From an uncultured Caulobacterales bacterium (GTDB lineage Bacteria; Pseudomonadota; Alphaproteobacteria; Caulobacterales; Caulobacteraceae): a stretch of DNA of 64,000 bases. Location: assembly GCA_903884425.1 (NCBI GenBank), contig CAISEP010000023.1, forward strand, positions 124,001 through 188,000, written 5' to 3'. Shown here in pieces: positions 47,551 to 56,849 of the stretch. Position 1 is the first letter of the stretch, and every line of letters begins with the position of its first letter. The translations under genes were made by a program, and so were the position numbers. The notes beneath the pieces were generated by a model. It was not told where the DNA came from. It worked only from the letters and a program-made list of their open reading frames with translations, and made no database searches.

Positions 47551-49335
47551 ATGTCGGAACTGGACTGGACGGGGGAGGGGCCGCGCTCGACGCGCTTCGA
47601 CGACGTCTATTTCCAGCTGGCCGACGGTCTGGCGGAAAGCCGGGCTGTGTTCCTGGACGGTTGCGGCCTTCCGGGCCGCTTTGCCGGGCGACGGGCCTTC
47701 CATGTGGGGGAGCTGGGCTTCGGCACCGGGCTGAACATCCTGGCCCTCATCGACCTGTGGCGGCGTCATCGGCCGCATCCGACGGCGCGCCTGACCGTGG
47801 TGTCGGTGGAGGGCTATCTGATCTCCGCCGCCGATGCCGCCCGGGCCCTGGCAGCCTTTCCCGAGCTGGCGGAGGGGGCGGCGGAGCTGCTGGCCCAGTG
47901 GCCGGACGGGCGACGGGGGCGGCACCTCATCGACTTCCCCGACTTCGGCGCGACCCTGATCCTGTGCCTGGGGGAGGTGGAACCGGTGCTCGCGGGCCTC
48001 GACGCCCGGATGGACGCCTGGTTCCTCGACGGCTTCGCCCCCGCCCGCAATCCGGACATGTGGACCGAGGCGGTGCTGTCCCGGGTGGCGGCCCGTTCCG
48101 CCCCCGGCTGCATGGCGTCGAGCTTCACCGTGGCCGGGGACGTGCGCCGTCGCCTGGCCGCCGCGGGCCTCGAGGTCGCCAAGCGCCCGGGCTTCGGCCG
48201 CAAGCGGGAGCGGCTGGAGGCGGTCATGCCCGGCGAGGCACCCGCCGATCCGGCCCCGCGGGTGGCGGTGATCGGTGGGGGCATTGCCGGAGCAGCCCTG
48301 GTCCGCGCCTTCCGCCGGGCGGGCCACGCCGTGACCCTGTTCGAGGCCGACGGCATGGGTGCCGGGGCGTCCGGCAATCCCGCAGCCCTGGTCACGCCCC
48401 GCCTGGACGCCGGGCTGGGTGACGTGGCCGGGCTGCATGCGGAAGCCTATGCCCACGCCATCGGCGTCTATCGCACCGAGGCCATGGAGGCCCTGATCGC
48501 CCGAGGCGCCCTGCAGCTGGAAAAGGGCCCGAAGGACCTGGCCCGCTTCGACACGCTGAGCAGCTGGGACGGCTTCGCACCGGGGGGGCTGCAGCGGCTG
48601 GCGGCGGCGGAGGCAGGCCGCCGGGTGGGGGAGCCGGTGAGCGGCGGGGCCCTGCGCTATCGCGATGCCCTGGTGCTGGAACCGGCGGCGGTGCTGGCGG
48701 CCTTTCTCGTGGACGCGACGCCGCAGCGGCAGCGGGTGGCGTCCCTCACCCCCGCGACTGAGGGCTGGACCCTGGCCGATGCCGCCGGGGCGGCTCTGGG
48801 CACCTTCGATGCGGTCTGCGTGGCGGCGGGCTTCGACACGGCGGCCCTGGTGGCGGACACGGCGCTGCGCCCGGTGCGGGGGCAGGTCACCACCTCCGCC
48901 CAGCGGCTGGAGGGGGAGGCCACCGCCTGGGGGGGCTATGTGATCCCGACGCGGGACGGTCTGCTGTTCGGGGCGACCCATCAGCGGGGGGATGACGACC
49001 GCCGCGCCCGCTCCGCCGACGATGCGGACAATCTGGAGAGCCTGGCCACCGTGCGCCCGGCTCTGGCCCGCCGGGTCGGTCTGGCCCCCCTGGGCCACCG
49101 GGCGGCGATCCGCGCCAGCACCCCTGACCACATGCCGCTGGCGGGGGAGGCGGCACCGGGCCTTTACCTGCTCACCGGCTTCGGCGGGCGGGGCTTCACC
49201 CTCGCCCCCCTGCTGGCGGAACAGGTGGCGGCCCAGGTGCTGGGCGCGCCCCGGCCCCTGTCCCGCACCCTGGCCGGGCGCCTTGATCCCCGCCGTTACA
49301 CCGCCGCCGCCCGGACTGAAGGAGCGCGCCCATGA
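47551..49335 (+). CDS. mnmC: Bifunctional tRNA-modification enzyme MnmC
   Basis: A 594-residue two-domain protein that completes mnm5(s2)U34 in tRNA. The N-terminal methyltransferase domain has VGELGFGTGLNIL (about residues 49-61) and DAWFLDGFAPARNPDMW; the C-terminal FAD domain begins PRVAVIGGGIAGAALVRAF (about residue 236) and has VRGQVT and TGFGGRGFTLAPLLAEQ. Both domains appear complete. ATG 47551 gives MSELDWTGEGPRS. Its stop overlaps the next ATG (ATGA). Confidence 0.93.
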   Translation: MSELDWTGEGPRSTRFDDVYFQLADGLAESRAVFLDGCGLPGRFAGRRAFHVGELGFGTGLNILALIDLWRRHRPHPTARLTVVSVEGYLISAADAARALAAFPELAEGAAELLAQWPDGRRGRHLIDFPDFGATLILCLGEVEPVLAGLDARMDAWFLDGFAPARNPDMWTEAVLSRVAARSAPGCMASSFTVAGDVRRRLAAAGLEVAKRPGFGRKRERLEAVMPGEAPADPAPRVAVIGGGIAGAALVRAFRRAGHAVTLFEADGMGAGASGNPAALVTPRLDAGLGDVAGLHAEAYAHAIGVYRTEAMEALIARGALQLEKGPKDLARFDTLSSWDGFAPGGLQRLAAAEAGRRVGEPVSGGALRYRDALVLEPAAVLAAFLVDATPQRQRVASLTPATEGWTLADAAGAALGTFDAVCVAAGFDTAALVADTALRPVRGQVTTSAQRLEGEATAWGGYVIPTRDGLLFGATHQRGDDDRRARSADDADNLESLATVRPALARRVGLAPLGHRAAIRASTPDHMPLAGEAAPGLYLLTGFGGRGFTLAPLLAEQVAAQVLGAPRPLSRTLAGRLDPRRYTAAARTEGARP

Positions 49336-50729
49336 CCGCCGTCGATCTCTCCCCCCTCAAGGCGCTGGCCGGTCCCGACGGCTGGAGCGACGACCCCGAC
49401 CGCCTCGCGCCCAAGCTGGTGGAGTGGCGGGACCGCTGGCGGGGCACCACGCCCCTGCTGCTTCTGCCCCGCACCACGGCGGAGGTGGCGGCCCTGGTGG
49501 GCTGGTGCGCCGCGCAGCGGGTGGCGATCACGCCGCAGGGGGGCAATACCGGCCTGGTGGGCGGACAGATTCCCGACGGGGAGGTGCTGCTCTCCCTTGA
49601 GAAGATGACGGCGGTGCGGGAGGTCTCCCCCCTGGACGACGTGATGATCGTGGAGGCGGGCCTGCCCCTGGTCACGGCCCAGGAGACGGCGGCGGCGGCG
49701 GGGCGGTTCTTTCCCTTGAGCCTGGCGTCGGAGGGCACGGCCACCATCGGCGGGCTGATCAGCACCAATGCCGGGGGGGTGGCGGTGCTGCGCTACGGCA
49801 CCATGCGCGACCTGGTGCTGGGGATCGAGGCGGTGCTGCCGGACGGCTCGGTGTTCCACGGGCTGAAGCGTCTGCGCAAGGACAATACCGGCTATGACCT
49901 GAAACAGCTGCTGATCGGAGCGGAGGGGACGCTGGGGGTGGTCACCGCCGCGGCCCTGAAGCTGTTCCCGGCGCTGCGCTCCCGCGCCACGGCCCTGGTG
50001 GGGCTCGACAGCCCCGCAGCGGCGCTGGAGTTGCTCGCCCGGGCCAAGCACGACAGCGGCGGCGGGGTGGAGGCCTTCGAGCTGATCAGCGCGCCGGGGA
50101 TGGGCTTTGCCGAGCGCCACCTGCCCGGCTGCCGCAACCCCCTGTCCCCGGTCCATGCCTGGTATGTGCTGATCGAGATCGCCTCGTCCGAGGACGGCCA
50201 TGCGGAGGTGGCGCTGGCCCGGATTCTCGAACAGGCCCTGGACAGCGACCTGATCGCCGATGCGGCGCTCGCCCAGTCGCAGACCCAGCGCCACGACTTC
50301 TGGCGTCTGCGGGAGGGCCAGTCCGCGGCCCAGAAGCCGGAGGGGACGGCCTGGAAGCACGACGTGTCCGTGCCGGTGGCCAGGGTGCCGGAGTTCATGG
50401 CGACGGCCACGGCGGCGGTGGAGGCGTTTGCGCCGGGCGTGCGGGTCTGCGCCTTCGGCCATGTGGGGGACGGCAACATCCATTTCGACGTGCTCCAGCC
50501 CGTGGGCGGGGACGGGGCGGCGCATTCGGCGCTGCGGGATGCGGGATCGCGGATCGTGCACGACATTGCCGCGGGCATGGGCGGCTCGATCTCCGCCGAG
50601 CACGGGCTCGGCACCATGAAGACGGCGGAGGCCCTGCGCTACAAGGACCCCGTGGCGGTGGCGGCGATGCAGGCGGTGCGGGGGGCGCTGGACCCTGTGC
50701 GGATCATGAACCCGCGGGTGTTGTTCTAG
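49332..50729 (+). CDS. FAD-binding oxidoreductase (D-2-hydroxyglutarate/D-lactate dehydrogenase type)
   Basis: A 465-residue VAO/PCMH-family flavoprotein. The FAD-binding part contains ITPQGGNTGLVGGQIPDGEV and SEGTATIGGLISTNAGG with RYGTMRDLVLG, and the C-terminal part has AFGHVGDGNIHFDVLQP and SISAEHGLGTMK, which carries metal-binding histidines of D-2-hydroxyacid dehydrogenases such as D2HGDH and GlcD. The exact hydroxyacid is not determined. It overlaps mnmC by ATGA and ends 3 bp before a composite repeat. Confidence 0.88.
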   Translation: MTAVDLSPLKALAGPDGWSDDPDRLAPKLVEWRDRWRGTTPLLLLPRTTAEVAALVGWCAAQRVAITPQGGNTGLVGGQIPDGEVLLSLEKMTAVREVSPLDDVMIVEAGLPLVTAQETAAAAGRFFPLSLASEGTATIGGLISTNAGGVAVLRYGTMRDLVLGIEAVLPDGSVFHGLKRLRKDNTGYDLKQLLIGAEGTLGVVTAAALKLFPALRSRATALVGLDSPAAALELLARAKHDSGGGVEAFELISAPGMGFAERHLPGCRNPLSPVHAWYVLIEIASSEDGHAEVALARILEQALDSDLIADAALAQSQTQRHDFWRLREGQSAAQKPEGTAWKHDVSVPVARVPEFMATATAAVEAFAPGVRVCAFGHVGDGNIHFDVLQPVGGDGAAHSALRDAGSRIVHDIAAGMGGSISAEHGLGTMKTAEALRYKDPVAVAAMQAVRGALDPVRIMNPRVLF

Positions 50730-50732
50730 GAG

Positions 50733-50867
50733 TGCGTGGTTCGAGACGCCCTTTCAGGGCTCCTCACCATGACGAAGGTTGGGGTATTCGCGCCCACGGC
50801 CCCATCCGCGAGTAGAACAAACGCGCGTCATCCTGAGGAGGGCCGCAGGCCCGTCTCGAAGGACGCA
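50733..50867 (+). repeat. REPIN-like composite palindromic element, single copy
   Basis: Runs from TGCGTGGTTCGAGACGCC through CTCCTCACCATGACGAAGG and an unrelated spacer of about 50 bp to GCGTCATCCTGAGGAGG and CGTCTCGAAGGACGCA. Ends and arms match the 43-kb units; hairpin tips and spacer differ. It fills the gap between the converging FAD oxidoreductase and dapD genes and may work as a terminator for both. Confidence 0.85.
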
Positions 50868-50869
50868 CA

Positions 50870-51688
50870 TCAATCCCGCAGCAGCTCGTTGATCGAGGTC
50901 TTGGACCGGGTCTGGGCGTCCACCCGCTTGACGATCACGGCGCAGTAGAGGCTCGGCCCGCCGTTCGGGTCGGGCAGGCTGCCGGGCACCACGACGGAAT
51001 AGGCCGGTACCCGGCCGCGGAACACCTCCCCCGTCGCCCGGTCGATGATCCTGGTCGAGGCGGACAGGAACACGCCCATGGCCAGCACGGCCCCCTGCTC
51101 GACGATCACCCCCTCCGCCACCTCGGACCGGGCACCGATGAAGCAGTCGTCCTCGATGATGGTGGGATTGGCCTGCAGGGGCTCCAGCACCCCGCCGATG
51201 CCGACGCCGCCGGACAGGTGCACCCGGGCGCCGATCTGGGCGCAGGAGCCGACGGTGGTCCAGGTGTCCACCATGGTCCCCTCGCCCACAAAGGCACCGA
51301 TATTGACGAAGCTCGGCATCAGCACCGCGCCCTTCGCCACATGGGCCCCCCGGCGCACGATGGCGCCCGGCACGGCCCGCAGGCCGGACTCGGCGAAGGC
51401 GGCATCGCCCCAGCCCTCGAACTTGGTGGGCACCTTGTCCCACCAGGGGCCGGGAGGGGCATCCGTGCCCATGATCTGGTTGTCCCACAGGCGGAAGGAC
51501 AAGAGCACGGCCTTCTTCAGCCACTGGTGCGTGATCCAGGTGCCGTCCACCTTCTCCGCCACCCGGCGGGCGCCGGTGTCGAGGAGGCCGATCACCTCGC
51601 TGACCAGGTCGCGGGCGTCGGTGTCGCGGGCGGAGAGCTCCGTCCGGCGGTCCCACAGGGCTTCGATGCGGTGTTCCAGGTCAGACAT
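50870..51688 (-). CDS. dapD: 2,3,4,5-tetrahydropyridine-2,6-dicarboxylate N-succinyltransferase
   Basis: A 272-residue left-handed beta-helix enzyme of the succinylase lysine/meso-diaminopimelate pathway. The N-terminal helical part ([15 protein letters not shown]) is followed by hexapeptide repeats from about residue 105 to 220, including [20 protein letters not shown] and [18 protein letters not shown]. Length and the C-terminal INELLRD fit DapD. It is 13 bp downstream of the HAD nucleotidase gene, in an operon with argB. Confidence 0.95.
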   Translation of the reverse strand: MSDLEHRIEALWDRRTELSARDTDARDLVSEVIGLLDTGARRVAEKVDGTWITHQWLKKAVLLSFRLWDNQIMGTDAPPGPWWDKVPTKFEGWGDAAFAESGLRAVPGAIVRRGAHVAKGAVLMPSFVNIGAFVGEGTMVDTWTTVGSCAQIGARVHLSGGVGIGGVLEPLQANPTIIEDDCFIGARSEVAEGVIVEQGAVLAMGVFLSASTRIIDRATGEVFRGRVPAYSVVVPGSLPDPNGGPSLYCAVIVKRVDAQTRSKTSINELLRD

Positions 51689-51701
51689 GGGGTGCGGTTT
51701 C

Positions 51702-52361
51702 TCAGGCGCTGAGGCGGGCGGCCGCCAGGAACGGGGCCAGGGTCAGGGTACGGTGGTGAATGAAATCCCCCGCTTCGTCCAGAGCATGGGGCCCGACCAG
51801 CACGGTGGTCATGCCGAGCGCGGCGGCGGGGGCGAGGTTGCGGGCATTGTCCTCGAAGAAGCACGAGGTCGCCGGAACCACGCCATGGGTGCGGATCAGG
51901 GAGGCATAGCTCTCCGGCCGGGGCTTGGGCGTCAGATCGGCGGCCTCCAGGTGGAAGACATCGGCGAACAGGTCGGCCAGCTTCAGGCTCTCCAGCACCC
52001 GCTCCGCATGTTTCGCGGAGCCGTTGGTGAAGACCAGGCGCCGCCCCGGCAGCCTTGCGATCCCCGCGCGCACGGCGGGGTCGGGGACCAGCCGGTCGTG
52101 GGAGACGTCGTGCACCTCGTCCAGGAAGTGGAAGGGGTCGATGCCGTACTGGCCCATCATCCCCGCCAGCGTGGTCCCGTGATCGTCCAGGAACCGCCGC
52201 TGCAGCACCCGGGCCTCGTCCCGGGGCAGGCCCGTCTCGCGCATCACGAATTCGGTGATCCGATCGTCGATCAGGGCCATGAACTCGGTCTCGGGGGGGT
52301 AGAGGGTGTTGTCGAGATCGAAGATCCAGGTGTCGATGCCGCGGAGGTCGGCGGCGCTCAT
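51702..52361 (-). CDS. HAD-family pyrimidine 5'-nucleotidase
   Basis: A 219-residue phosphatase with the HAD motif [17 protein letters not shown] (nucleophile Asp about residue 15), motif [16 protein letters not shown], and motifs III/IV around TPKPRPESY and [12 protein letters not shown]. The DLDNTLYP variant marks the SDT1/YjjG-like pyrimidine 5'-nucleotidase group. Substrate not proven. The ATG overlaps the argB stop (ATGA) and dapD follows; this trio is frequent in alphaproteobacteria. Confidence 0.88.
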   Translation of the reverse strand: MSAADLRGIDTWIFDLDNTLYPPETEFMALIDDRITEFVMRETGLPRDEARVLQRRFLDDHGTTLAGMMGQYGIDPFHFLDEVHDVSHDRLVPDPAVRAGIARLPGRRLVFTNGSAKHAERVLESLKLADLFADVFHLEAADLTPKPRPESYASLIRTHGVVPATSCFFEDNARNLAPAAALGMTTVLVGPHALDEAGDFIHHRTLTLAPFLAAARLSA

Positions 52362-53287
52362 GGCTTGATCAGGGTGCCTGCGCCGTGCTCGGTGAACAGC
52401 TCCACCAGCATGGCGTGGGGGCGGCGGCCGTCGAGGATGACCACCGATTCCACCCCCGCCTCCACCGCGGCAATGGCGGTCTCGAGCTTGGGGATCATGC
52501 CGCCGCTGGCCACGCCATCGGCAATGGCGGCCCGGGCCTCTGCCACGGTCATCTGGCGGATGAGTTGCCCGTCCGCCCCCAGCACCCCCGACACATCCGT
52601 CAGCAGCAGCATCCGCTTGGCCCGCAGGGCACCGGCGAGCGCGCCCGCCACCGTGTCGGCATTGATGTTGTAGGTCTCGCCCGCGTCGGAGACCCCGATG
52701 GGGGCCACCACCGGCACATAGTCCTGGTCGGCGAAGATCAGGGCCTCGATGATCTTGGGATCGACCCGGGTCGGCTCCCCGACAAAGCCCAGGTCCACCA
52801 CTTGCTCCAGCTTGGATTCCGGGTCCTTTCGGGTGCGGGTGGCCTTTTCCACGGTGATCAGCCGGGCATCCTTGCCGGACAGGCCCACGCCGCGCACGTC
52901 GGCCTCGGCCCCGGCGCGGTTGATCCAGTGGACGATCTCCTTGTTGATGGCGCCGGACAGGACCATCTCGGCCACTTCCATGGTGGCCTTGTCGGTGACC
53001 CGAAGGCCGTCGACGAAGGTGGACTTCACGCCGGCCCGGTCCAGCATCCGGCTGATCTGCGGACCGCCCCCGTGGACCACCACCGGATGCACGCCCAGCA
53101 GCTTCAGCAGCACCGCATCGGCGGCGAACTTCTGGGCCACGGTCTCCTCGCCCATGGCGTGGCCGCCGTATTTGATCACCACCGTCTCGCGGTCATAGAT
53201 CTGGATGTAGGGCAGGGCTTCGGCCAGGGTCCGGGCGGTGGCCCAGCCCTGTTCCTCGATGCTGGCGGAGGGATTTGCGTCGGTCAT
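52358..53287 (-). CDS. argB: Acetylglutamate kinase
   Basis: The second enzyme of arginine biosynthesis, phosphorylating N-acetylglutamate. The 309-residue amino-acid kinase has [11 protein letters not shown] (Lys at about residue 38), [42 protein letters not shown] and [15 protein letters not shown]. The N-terminal extension of about 30 residues is typical of arginine-sensitive forms. ATG 53287 gives [14 protein letters not shown]; the longer in-frame frame upstream is antisense to other sequence. Confidence 0.95.
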   Translation of the reverse strand: MTDANPSASIEEQGWATARTLAEALPYIQIYDRETVVIKYGGHAMGEETVAQKFAADAVLLKLLGVHPVVVHGGGPQISRMLDRAGVKSTFVDGLRVTDKATMEVAEMVLSGAINKEIVHWINRAGAEADVRGVGLSGKDARLITVEKATRTRKDPESKLEQVVDLGFVGEPTRVDPKIIEALIFADQDYVPVVAPIGVSDAGETYNINADTVAGALAGALRAKRMLLLTDVSGVLGADGQLIRQMTVAEARAAIADGVASGGMIPKLETAIAAVEAGVESVVILDGRRPHAMLVELFTEHGAGTLIKP

Positions 53288-53370
53288 GTGCGGCGAGATA
53301 GCCGAAACCCGGGCCCATGGGGAGTGAAGATTTTCCCGAGCCCTTCCCCCACCCCTGCGGAGGGGCGCGG

Positions 53371-53415
53371 CCGACCAACGTCGTTGGCCAATCGTTAAAG
53401 GATGTTGGCTAACAC
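53371..53415 (+). promoter_or_regulatory. Palindrome and -10 box upstream of the 370-residue protein
   Basis: A perfect palindrome CCAACG-T-CGTTGG (53375-53387) precedes GCTAACAC (53408-53415), a GCTA-type -10 box. The palindrome covers the expected -35 zone (TTGGCC, 53384), so a regulator could bind there. Inference only. Confidence 0.3.
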
Positions 53416-53468
53416 AAATATCAACAATTCTGTCCGCGGCCCCGGTGCCGCGCCGAGCCCGGCGAAAC

Positions 53469-54581
53469 ATGGCCAGTCCGCAGGTCGAAACCAGTGTCCG
53501 CAGTCTCACCCGCCTGCACAAGGCCGGCTCCACGGCCCGTGTGCTGGACCTGCTGAAGGTCCACGAGAACGCCCTGTTCGACAACGAACCCATCGAGAAG
53601 CCGTTCTTCACCCACCACGTCCTCAACAAGTGCTTCGTGATCAAGCACCGGCTGCGGCGCAACGAGACGGAAATCTTCGAGGACGGTCGCGCCACGGCCA
53701 CCAAGATCCTGATCCCCATCGACTTTTCCAATCTGGATGCCGGGGGGCGCTATCTCTATGTGGGTCAGCGCAACTACATCGAGACCCTGACTGAGGCCAC
53801 GGGCCTCGATGTCACCCAGCGGCCCCTCGACATCCGGGTGATGGAGGCGCTGGACCGGCTGCCCTCCTTCGATCCGTTCCTGCTGCGGGAATGGCTGGCC
53901 CGGCACGGGGTCTATCCCGACAGCCGCTATTTCGAGCTCAGCCTGGGGGACGTGGCCAAGATGGAGGCCTTCGTCTTCAAGGAGATCTCCCAGCTGGTGG
54001 CCATGTCCCTGATGGGCCAGCCGCATACGGAAAGCATCAACCGGCTGGTGAAGAAGCTCCTGTCCAGCCAGTACGACAAGGAGATGGAGCCCCTGCGCGA
54101 CGTGCTGAAGCTGAACGAGTCCGAGTTCCGCGAGGGCATGTTTTGCTGGAAGGGCTTCCTCTACTACAAATGGTGCGCAAAGACGGTGGAGCAGAACATC
54201 GCCCCGGTGGTGCGGGAGATGCGCGACCGCCAGCCGGTGCGCGGAGTGGATTCCGATGCCCAGATCGCCCTGGAGGCCTCCCGCCGCCGCCTCGGCCGGG
54301 GCATGGTGGCCACGTACAACCGCCTGGCCGACATCATCGCGAACTATGACCAGGCCTATGCCGGCATGACCTCCGCCCAGGACCCGCTGGGCTTCAAGCG
54401 GTTCCTGCTGACGGCGCCGGAGCTGTTCGTGCAGCTGGGGGATTCCATCGGCCAGCTGCAGCACATCATCCAGTTCTGGCGCTACCGCACCCTGAACCTG
54501 GGGGACACGCCGATCCCCTTCGACGAATATGCCGACCTGCTCCGGGACTTCGAGGACGGGCTGACCCTGCGGCTCACCTGA
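53469..54581 (+). CDS. Conserved-looking protein of unknown function, 370 residues
   Basis: A soluble 370-residue protein with no signal peptide, membrane segment or motif that I recognise. It is rich in charged residues and seems alpha-helical in the C-terminal two thirds. Distinct patches are [53 protein letters not shown] and a C-terminal [20 protein letters not shown]. Good codon use and a clean start (ATG 53469) show it is a real gene. It sits between argB and engB, where conserved gene order in related genomes would not place it, and its TGA directly abuts the engB stop (TGATCA). Confidence 0.8.
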   Translation: MASPQVETSVRSLTRLHKAGSTARVLDLLKVHENALFDNEPIEKPFFTHHVLNKCFVIKHRLRRNETEIFEDGRATATKILIPIDFSNLDAGGRYLYVGQRNYIETLTEATGLDVTQRPLDIRVMEALDRLPSFDPFLLREWLARHGVYPDSRYFELSLGDVAKMEAFVFKEISQLVAMSLMGQPHTESINRLVKKLLSSQYDKEMEPLRDVLKLNESEFREGMFCWKGFLYYKWCAKTVEQNIAPVVREMRDRQPVRGVDSDAQIALEASRRRLGRGMVATYNRLADIIANYDQAYAGMTSAQDPLGFKRFLLTAPELFVQLGDSIGQLQHIIQFWRYRTLNLGDTPIPFDEYADLLRDFEDGLTLRLT

Positions 54582-55247
54582 TCAGGCAAGCGCGGTCTCG
54601 TCCAGCAGATGGGTGGCGAGCGCGATCTCCGCCCGCAACTCCGCAATTCCGCCCGCGGTCTCCGACGAGGTCACCGCCACCCGGGGAAACGCCGCCGGGC
54701 GACGGGCCACGGCGGCGAGGCACCGCTGCGCCGTCGCCTGCGCCTCCGCCGGGCGGATCTTGTCGGCCTTGGTCAGCACGATCTGGTAGGACACCGCCGC
54801 CAGGTCGAGCGCGTCCAGGGCCTCGGTGTCGGCGCTCTTCAGCCCGTGGCGGGCATCGATCAGCAGATAGACCCGCTTCAGGTTCGGGCGGCCCCGCAGA
54901 TAGGACCGGCCCAGGTTCTGGAACTTGCGCGTGTCGCTCTTGGCGGCCTTGGCAAAGCCGTAGCCCGGCAGGTCGATCAGGCGCACCCCGCAGTCCATGC
55001 GGAAGATGTTCACCTCCCGGGTGCGGCCGGGCTCGGACGAGGCCCGGGCCAGGCCGTGGCGGCCGGTGACGGCGTTGATCAGGCTGGACTTGCCCACGTT
55101 CGAGCGCCCGGCAAAGGCCACCTCCGGCACGTCGGGGGGCGGCAGCTGGTCGATCTGGGCACAGCCCATGACGAACTCCACCGGATGGGCGAAGTGAATC
55201 CGGGCGGCCTCCAGGGCCTCCGGGGTGAAGAGCGGGGTGTCGGTCAT
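54582..55247 (-). CDS. engB: Ribosome biogenesis GTPase EngB (YihA/YsxC)
   Basis: A 221-residue essential GTPase assisting 50S subunit assembly. It has G1 [17 protein letters not shown] (about residues 45-61), the switch region [13 protein letters not shown]3 [13 protein letters not shown]4 VLTKADK and a G5-like [11 protein letters not shown] 55247 overlaps the rnpA stop (ATGA). The usual yidD and yidC genes between rnpA and engB are not here. Confidence 0.95.
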   Translation of the reverse strand: MTDTPLFTPEALEAARIHFAHPVEFVMGCAQIDQLPPPDVPEVAFAGRSNVGKSSLINAVTGRHGLARASSEPGRTREVNIFRMDCGVRLIDLPGYGFAKAAKSDTRKFQNLGRSYLRGRPNLKRVYLLIDARHGLKSADTEALDALDLAAVSYQIVLTKADKIRPAEAQATAQRCLAAVARRPAAFPRVAVTSSETAGGIAELRAEIALATHLLDETALA

Positions 55248-55627
55248 GGGGGGGTGCCTTGGGTCGGAGGGGCGGCGCGCTCCCGCGCCAGCTGGGCCAG
55301 CGCCTTGCCGGCATCCTCCAGCAGCAGGGGAAATGGCCGGTCGGGGGCACCGGACCTGGCGATGAACACATAGTCGCAGCCGGGCAGGGCGAGCCGGGGC
55401 AGGAGGGCCCGGGCCACTTCCCGCAGGCGGCGCTTGGCCTTGTTGCGGACCACGGCCCCGCCGATCTTGCGGGTGGCGGTGAAGCCCACCCGGACCTGGG
55501 CCGCCCCGTCGTCCCGCGGGCGCATCTGCACCAGCACGGCACCCCGGGCACAATAACGGCCTTTCGCCGCGGCGAGGAACTCGACGCGGCGGGTCAGGCG
55601 GGCAAATTGTTCAGCTGGCGCTGTCAC
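55244..55627 (-). CDS. rnpA: Ribonuclease P protein component
   Basis: A 127-residue basic protein that binds the RNase P RNA for 5' maturation of tRNA. The signature [18 protein letters not shown], shifted slightly from the usual RNxxKRxxRE motif, is at about residues 56-73, preceded by [11 protein letters not shown]. The start is GTG 55627. It lies 46 bp after rpmH on the same strand, the classic rpmH-rnpA order. The Pro-rich C-terminal tail is family-variable. Confidence 0.94.
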   Translation of the reverse strand: MTAPAEQFARLTRRVEFLAAAKGRYCARGAVLVQMRPRDDGAAQVRVGFTATRKIGGAVVRNKAKRRLREVARALLPRLALPGCDYVFIARSGAPDRPFPLLLEDAGKALAQLARERAAPPTQGTPP

Positions 55628-55673
55628 GGCGTGCGACCCCTGCAGGTCGCGCAGGCGCCCGTCTTCCGGCCGA

Positions 55674-55808
55674 CTAGGCCGTCAGACGCTTGCGACCGCG
55701 CGCACGGCGACGGGCAATGACCTTCTGGCCATTCTTGGTTGCCATGCGGCTGCGGAAGCCGTGACGGCGCTTGCGCACAAGGCGGCTGGGCTGGTAGGTG
55801 CGCTTCAC
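55674..55808 (-). CDS. rpmH: 50S ribosomal protein L34
   Basis: A 44-residue protein reading [18 protein letters not shown], then [17 protein letters not shown] and ARGRKRLTA, which is the complete L34 sequence pattern. The start is a GTG at 55806-55808 with a GAGG site about 8 nt before it; the stop is TAG at 55674-55676. It leads an operon with rnpA and engB. Because of its length it is easily missed by ORF calling. Confidence 0.97.
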   Translation of the reverse strand: MKRTYQPSRLVRKRRHGFRSRMATKNGQKVIARRRARGRKRLTA

Positions 55809-55851
55809 GACGGGCCTCGTTGTAGAAAACGACGGTTCAAATTGAGCGCGC

Positions 55852-55881
55852 GTCTATGCGGCAATGCAGAAGACGTGTCAA
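55852..55881 (-). promoter_or_regulatory. rpmH promoter
   Basis: On the minus strand TTGACA (55876-55881), a 16-nt spacer and GCATAGAC (55852-55859) form a strong housekeeping-type promoter about 45 bp before the rpmH start. Confidence 0.6.
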
Positions 55882-55945
55882 CTGTCGTCGGGCATCCCGG
55901 GCCGATTTGGGGTGCGATCGCGGGCAGGAAAGGTCACGTCCGACC

Positions 55946-56734
55946 ATGCAGATCGACCCGCCGGACCTGTCCGCCATGTCCGTCCCCGAGGGCGGCGCGC
56001 CGGGACCCCGGCCGCTTTCGGACCGGCGGCGCATGGCCCTGATCAGCCTCATCGCCCTGTCCCCCCTGCTGTTCATGGGGGTGATGGCGCTGGATCCCGG
56101 CCACACGCTCAGTCTCGCCCAGCTCCAGGCTCGCCGCCACCAGCTGCAGGACGCGGTGCGGGAGCATCCGGCCATCAGTCTCTTCATCTACATGGGGGCC
56201 TATTTCCTGGTCACGGGCCTGTCCCTGCCGGGGGCCCTGGTCATGACCCTGACCGGCGGCTTCCTGTTCGGCATGTGGGAGGGCGCCGCTGCCGCCGTCT
56301 GCGGGGCCACGGCGGGTTGCACGGCCATGTTCCTGGCCGCCCGCTCCGCCTGGGGCGAGGCGCTCCGCGCCCGGGCCGTGCGCGCCGGGGGGCTGGTCCA
56401 GCGGCTGGAGGCGGGGGCCAGCCGCAACGCCTTCACCTCCATCCTGATGCTGCGGCTGATCCCGGGGGTGCCCATCTGGCTGGTGAATGTCACGGCGGGG
56501 CTGCTGCGCATGCGGCTGGTGGCCTATCTGGTGGCCACCATGGTGGGGATCGCCCCGTCCACCATCGTCTATGCCGCCATCGGCTCGGACTTCGGGCGCA
56601 TGTTCGAGCGGGGCCAGCGGCCGGACCCGGCGCTGCTTCTGCAGCCCCAGTGGCTGGCGACGCTCGCGGGCCTGGCGGCGCTGGCCCTGATCCCGGTGGC
56701 CTGGCGGCTCTGGTGGCAGCGCCGCCACGGGTGA
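55946..56734 (+). CDS. VTT-domain (TVP38/TMEM64, DedA-like) membrane protein
   Basis: A 262-residue inner-membrane protein with about five or six hydrophobic segments. The VTT core is visible: GLSLPGALVMTLTGGFLFGMWEGAAAAVCGATAGCTAMFLAAR in parts, then the re-entrant-like LMLRLIPGVPIWLVNVTAGL. DedA/VTT proteins are implicated in lipid scrambling and envelope homeostasis; the precise role here is unknown. ATG 55946 follows an AGGAAAGG stretch. It diverges from rpmH and precedes an orphan kinase by 115 bp. Confidence 0.87.
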   Translation: MQIDPPDLSAMSVPEGGAPGPRPLSDRRRMALISLIALSPLLFMGVMALDPGHTLSLAQLQARRHQLQDAVREHPAISLFIYMGAYFLVTGLSLPGALVMTLTGGFLFGMWEGAAAAVCGATAGCTAMFLAARSAWGEALRARAVRAGGLVQRLEAGASRNAFTSILMLRLIPGVPIWLVNVTAGLLRMRLVAYLVATMVGIAPSTIVYAAIGSDFGRMFERGQRPDPALLLQPQWLATLAGLAALALIPVAWRLWWQRRHG

Positions 56735-56849
56735 ATTCGGCACCCCGGCCGGTCGCGGCGATTGCCTGAGCCCCGGGGGTGAAGTAGGTCGGTAGGCGGA
56801 TCGGCCAGACCTTGCGGGCACGGTCCATGCGGACAGGAATCGAGGATCC

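Noticed and set aside
55761-56042. Plus-strand frame overlapping rpmH and the VTT gene start
   Set aside because: It is antisense to the complete L34 gene and ends in another frame of the VTT gene.
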